Part shown: positions 61,742 through 64,000 of the stretch, piece after piece | How the letters are laid out: every line of letters begins with the position of its first letter | Numbering within the stretch: position 1 is the first letter of the stretch | Translations under genes and position numbers: made by a program | DNA from: Sipunculus nudus | Taxonomy: Eukaryota > Annelida > Sipuncula > Golfingiida > Sipunculidae | Length of the DNA stretch: 64,000 bases | Reading direction: 5' to 3' | NCBI GenBank assembly: GCA_026874595.1 | Contig: CM049312.1 | Span: 27,769,956-27,833,955, forward strand | The notes under the pieces: generated by a model | The model's database searches: none | Seen by the model: the letters and a program-made list of their open reading frames with translations, nothing else | Told to the model about the DNA's origin: nothing

Positions 61742-62148
61742 GGCGTATGTGTTTATTAAGCGAACTGTCAGGATGTAATCCTGTTTCCTCCGCACACAGA
61801 ATATACGTCGCCTGATTAGTGTTTTTAGTAGTGGAGCATTTAAACATTTACGTCATTGGGTTTTTACTTTTACTTAAGCGTCATACCGGGTATTTCCAAG
61901 CGTCAGTTGTTTACTGCACACCTGCCAGAACGTGGGTACGACGTCGTGGTAACATAACCGCTAACAGGTAGATTTTCCCGGAAGTGTACTACGTCGGTTT
62001 ACGTTTTGGAATTCACACAATCAGTGAGTCATCGTCGGTTTTCCCCATGTAAATCATATGCTTGCGTAAACAAGTCAGGAGGGTATGAGTCAGGAGAATT
62101 TTCCCCCAATCAGAGACTTTCTATTGGTTGTCACTAGGAAGCATTGTG
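61742..62148. other. intergenic region between ankyrin genes 1 and 2
   Basis: Gene-free. Contains tgagtca near 62,022 and atgagtcagg near 62,085, AP-1-like words before the TATA box of the second gene. Confidence 0.45.
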
Positions 62149-62156
62149 TATAAATG
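62149..62156 (+). promoter_or_regulatory. TATA box of ankyrin gene 2
   Basis: TATAAATG. The ATG at 62,154 is part of the TATA box, so it cannot be in the mRNA. The next in-frame ATG at 62,211 lies 62 bases from the start of the box, the usual distance in this region. Confidence 0.7.
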
Positions 62157-62210
62157 TGCCCGAACAGTGTCACCGTCTACATTTTGGATGAACGTCTTTA
62201 TCGCCGTACC

Positions 62211-63350
62211 ATGGCCAGCAGGCGGCAAATTGAAAGAATTGAACTTGCTAGAATGTGCGCGGAAGTGTCTGAGTACTCTACCCAGGGTGATAACTTCATA
62301 GACAAGTCTGCGTACTCAACAGAAAGCGTTAATGTCATAGACGATGACATAAATACAGGGGAAACACTTTCAGAAATGGACACCTCATTGACGAGCATTG
62401 ACAACGGAACTGGCGGGCTATTACTTGTGTCGAATCCGACGTGTACCTCGGTTCATATGTCGGTTTGTGAAGGGTTTGACCCCGAGCTGGACGAGAAGAG
62501 AGCTCCCTTTTGGACTCAAGGGTCCCCTTTCTCTCTGCAGTTGGCCTTTCACATGGCGAAACGCCGTGGTCTTGGGTTGCACGTTTTGCCTGTTTTCCTG
62601 AAAAACGCCAAGCGGTTCGTGAACAACATATTTGAAGACGTCGGGATGGGCACGGACGAAACACTTTTACACAGTTGCATAAAGAATTGGGGCAGGGAAC
62701 GTGCTGCCACGGGGATACTGCGCGACCTAACGCACAGCCGAGGGATCAACAAGACCGATATGAATGGCGACACCTGCTTGCACCTGGCCGTTAAGAAGGG
62801 TATGTATTCACTGGTTAGGCAGTTGGTGGCTCGCGGTGCTGACACAGAGGCTAGAGACGCGCACGGGAACACACCGTTGCATTTGGCTTCAGCCAGAGGT
62901 GACACGATGTGTGCTATGGCTCTGACATTGTACCTGACACATGCAGAAGTGAAAAAATATATACGTTACAGACCGTTTAACAGAGTCCCCCCAAGGCCGA
63001 ACATTTTGAACTACGACGGGCAGACATGCGTACATTTGGCTGCGGAAGGTGGGCACAAGGACCTGCTAGGTTGCCTCAAACCACTGCTGGAGGATGTCGA
63101 TGTGCCTAATGGAAAGACGGGAAAGACTGCACTGTACGAAGCAGCTGAGTCTGGCAGAATAGACATGGTACGATATTTGGTAAATGAATGTTGGGCGAAT
63201 GCACACGCGCGAGCGTGGAACAGGAGTTCTCCCTTGGAAGCTGCAATGTCGAACGGGCACGAGGAATGTGTTATGTTTCTTGTAGGGTTGGGTGCTGTGC
63301 GCCCGGACAATTGCGACAGCGAAGAAGACAGCATGACCGAGAGTGGATAG
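62211..63350 (+). CDS. IkB-like ankyrin-repeat protein 2 (379 aa)
   Basis: The start at 62,211 (taccATGG) follows from the TATA box position. Repeats lie at about residues 150 (ETLLHSCIK), 186 (GDTCLHLAV), 220 (GNTPLHLAS), 270 (GQTCVHLAA), 303 (GKTALYEAA) and 339 (SSPLEAAMS), almost exactly the positions of the neighbour gene, with the same long gap between repeats 3 and 4. The acidic Ser-rich end (DSEEDSMTESG) again resembles the PEST-like tail of IkB. The N-terminal 140 residues are acidic but share little sequence with gene 1 and have no DSGxxS degron. Expected to bind Rel/NF-kB-type factors of the host, perhaps with a different target than gene 1. Confidence 0.88.
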   Translation: MASRRQIERIELARMCAEVSEYSTQGDNFIDKSAYSTESVNVIDDDINTGETLSEMDTSLTSIDNGTGGLLLVSNPTCTSVHMSVCEGFDPELDEKRAPFWTQGSPFSLQLAFHMAKRRGLGLHVLPVFLKNAKRFVNNIFEDVGMGTDETLLHSCIKNWGRERAATGILRDLTHSRGINKTDMNGDTCLHLAVKKGMYSLVRQLVARGADTEARDAHGNTPLHLASARGDTMCAMALTLYLTHAEVKKYIRYRPFNRVPPRPNILNYDGQTCVHLAAEGGHKDLLGCLKPLLEDVDVPNGKTGKTALYEAAESGRIDMVRYLVNECWANAHARAWNRSSPLEAAMSNGHEECVMFLVGLGAVRPDNCDSEEDSMTESG

Positions 63351-63660
63351 CTTAATACGAAAGTGTATACACTATGATTGTATACTGTGCCTACTAATTA
63401 TCCCGCAATGACAGCACTGGCTGATGAACTGGGGGGAGGGGGGGGGGGGGCTTCGCTTTCCGGATACACCGTTGTTCAACCCTAAACAAACACTACCAAT
63501 GACGTGGCTGTGTGTGACCGTGAACAAAAATCCCGCATGTCGGATGACGCATTATCATGCTGTGATTTGTGGGGAAATCCGACGTTACCAAAATTAGAAA
63601 TTACCTCACAAATGTGACTTTCGGATATTCCACGGGTTAAAAATAGATATCGTTTTAGCG
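63351..63660. other. intergenic region between ankyrin genes 2 and 3
   Basis: Gene-free. Holds a G run at 63,431-63,450. Confidence 0.5.
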
Positions 63661-63668
63661 TATAAATA
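63661..63668 (+). promoter_or_regulatory. TATA box of ankyrin gene 3
   Basis: TATAAATA, 82 bases before the ATG at 63,743. Confidence 0.6.
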
Positions 63669-63742
63669 TATGACTGTTCTGGTAGTATTTGATCACATAC
63701 CGTTGCAGTTCACTGTTCGTTTACACGTTTAGAGACAGAGAC

Positions 63743-64000
63743 ATGTTTTGTTCGACGGAGTCAGTCGAGGCTGGGATGCGTAGACTTCACATTAGCGAAA
63801 ACAGCACCGTCAAAGACATACGCGAGAACAGCACCGCCAAAGAAGTCACGGTTTCTGGTGCCCCACAGGACGTATCGTCCACCCCGTGTCACATTCTCTC
63901 CCGTGACAGTGCCGGTGAGACGTTTCTACACAATTGCATATTAGCCGGGATGGAAGGCTGGGCGATATCGGTACTAGACAGAATGGACGGGCCAGGAGTC
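63743..64000 (+). CDS. IkB-like ankyrin-repeat protein 3, cut by the window end
   Basis: An open frame of 86 codons runs to the last base. After a short polar N-terminus (ISENSTVKDIRENSTAKE, a small internal repeat) it reaches SAGETFLHNCILAGMEGWAISVLDRM, which aligns with the first ankyrin repeat of genes 1 and 2. The first repeat starts near residue 56 instead of 138-150, so this member has a much shorter N-terminus. The start at 63,743 is the first ATG after the TATA box. Confidence 0.75.
   Translation, partial: MFCSTESVEAGMRRLHISENSTVKDIRENSTAKEVTVSGAPQDVSSTPCHILSRDSAGETFLHNCILAGMEGWAISVLDRMDGPGV

Noticed and set aside
24761..64000. Firm assignment to Malacoherpesviridae
   Set aside because: The inverted repeats, TATA-driven intronless genes and mollusc-like host fit, but no core herpesvirus gene is present in the window.

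Overview
The window joins two very different kinds of DNA. Positions 1 to about 24,760 look like ordinary AT-rich genomic DNA of a marine invertebrate, most likely a mollusc. They hold the last two exons of a family 1 glycosyl hydrolase gene, broken LINE and Ty3/gypsy retroelements, SINE-like repeats with tRNA promoter boxes, several minisatellites (units of 42, 98, 94/95 and 30 bp), long TA and CT microsatellites, and two copies of a small unrecognised protein family. The mollusc assignment rests on the style of the repeats and is an inference.

From about 24,761 to the end the DNA is richer in GC and holds compact, intronless genes. TATA boxes often lie 40-80 bases before the start codons. 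There are two very large inverted repeats and tRNA genes. I read this as a large nuclear-replicating DNA virus, either integrated or joined to host DNA in the assembly. A malacoherpesvirus-like agent is the obvious hypothesis for a mollusc, but no polymerase, terminase, capsid or other core gene lies in the window, so the family is unproven.

The viral part has these regions. (1) 24,761-44,853 is an almost perfect palindrome with arms of 9.96 kb around a 172-bp centre. Each arm carries three members of a two-module zinc-ribbon family (543, 510 and 409 aa), a protein with a nucleoporin-like FG-repeat tail (321/322 aa), two possible small proteins, a tRNA-Asn gene, a second tRNA-like sequence and a cluster of ETS-type sites. 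(2) 44,854-49,640 is a unique region with two related secreted Ig-like/FN3-like proteins. (3) 49,640-53,095 is a second, imperfect palindrome. It is made of 106-bp units with GC-rich hairpins and G-rich arrays, and a third tRNA-Asn copy is inserted in one arm. (4) 53.1-59.3 kb holds tandem repeats, a divergent pair of small genes sharing an N-terminus, a coiled-coil/repeat protein and two Cys-rich or zinc-finger proteins. (5) 59.8-64.0 kb holds a small possibly myristoylated protein and three tandem ankyrin genes whose repeat layout matches IkB, the NF-kB inhibitor. The third is cut by the window end.

Taken together the viral genes suggest control of the host: IkB-like decoys, secreted receptor-like proteins, an FG-repeat protein that may engage nuclear transport, and DNA- or RNA-binding zinc proteins. 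The two palindromes are candidate sites for replication, terminus fusion or segment inversion. These roles are inferences from domain architecture.
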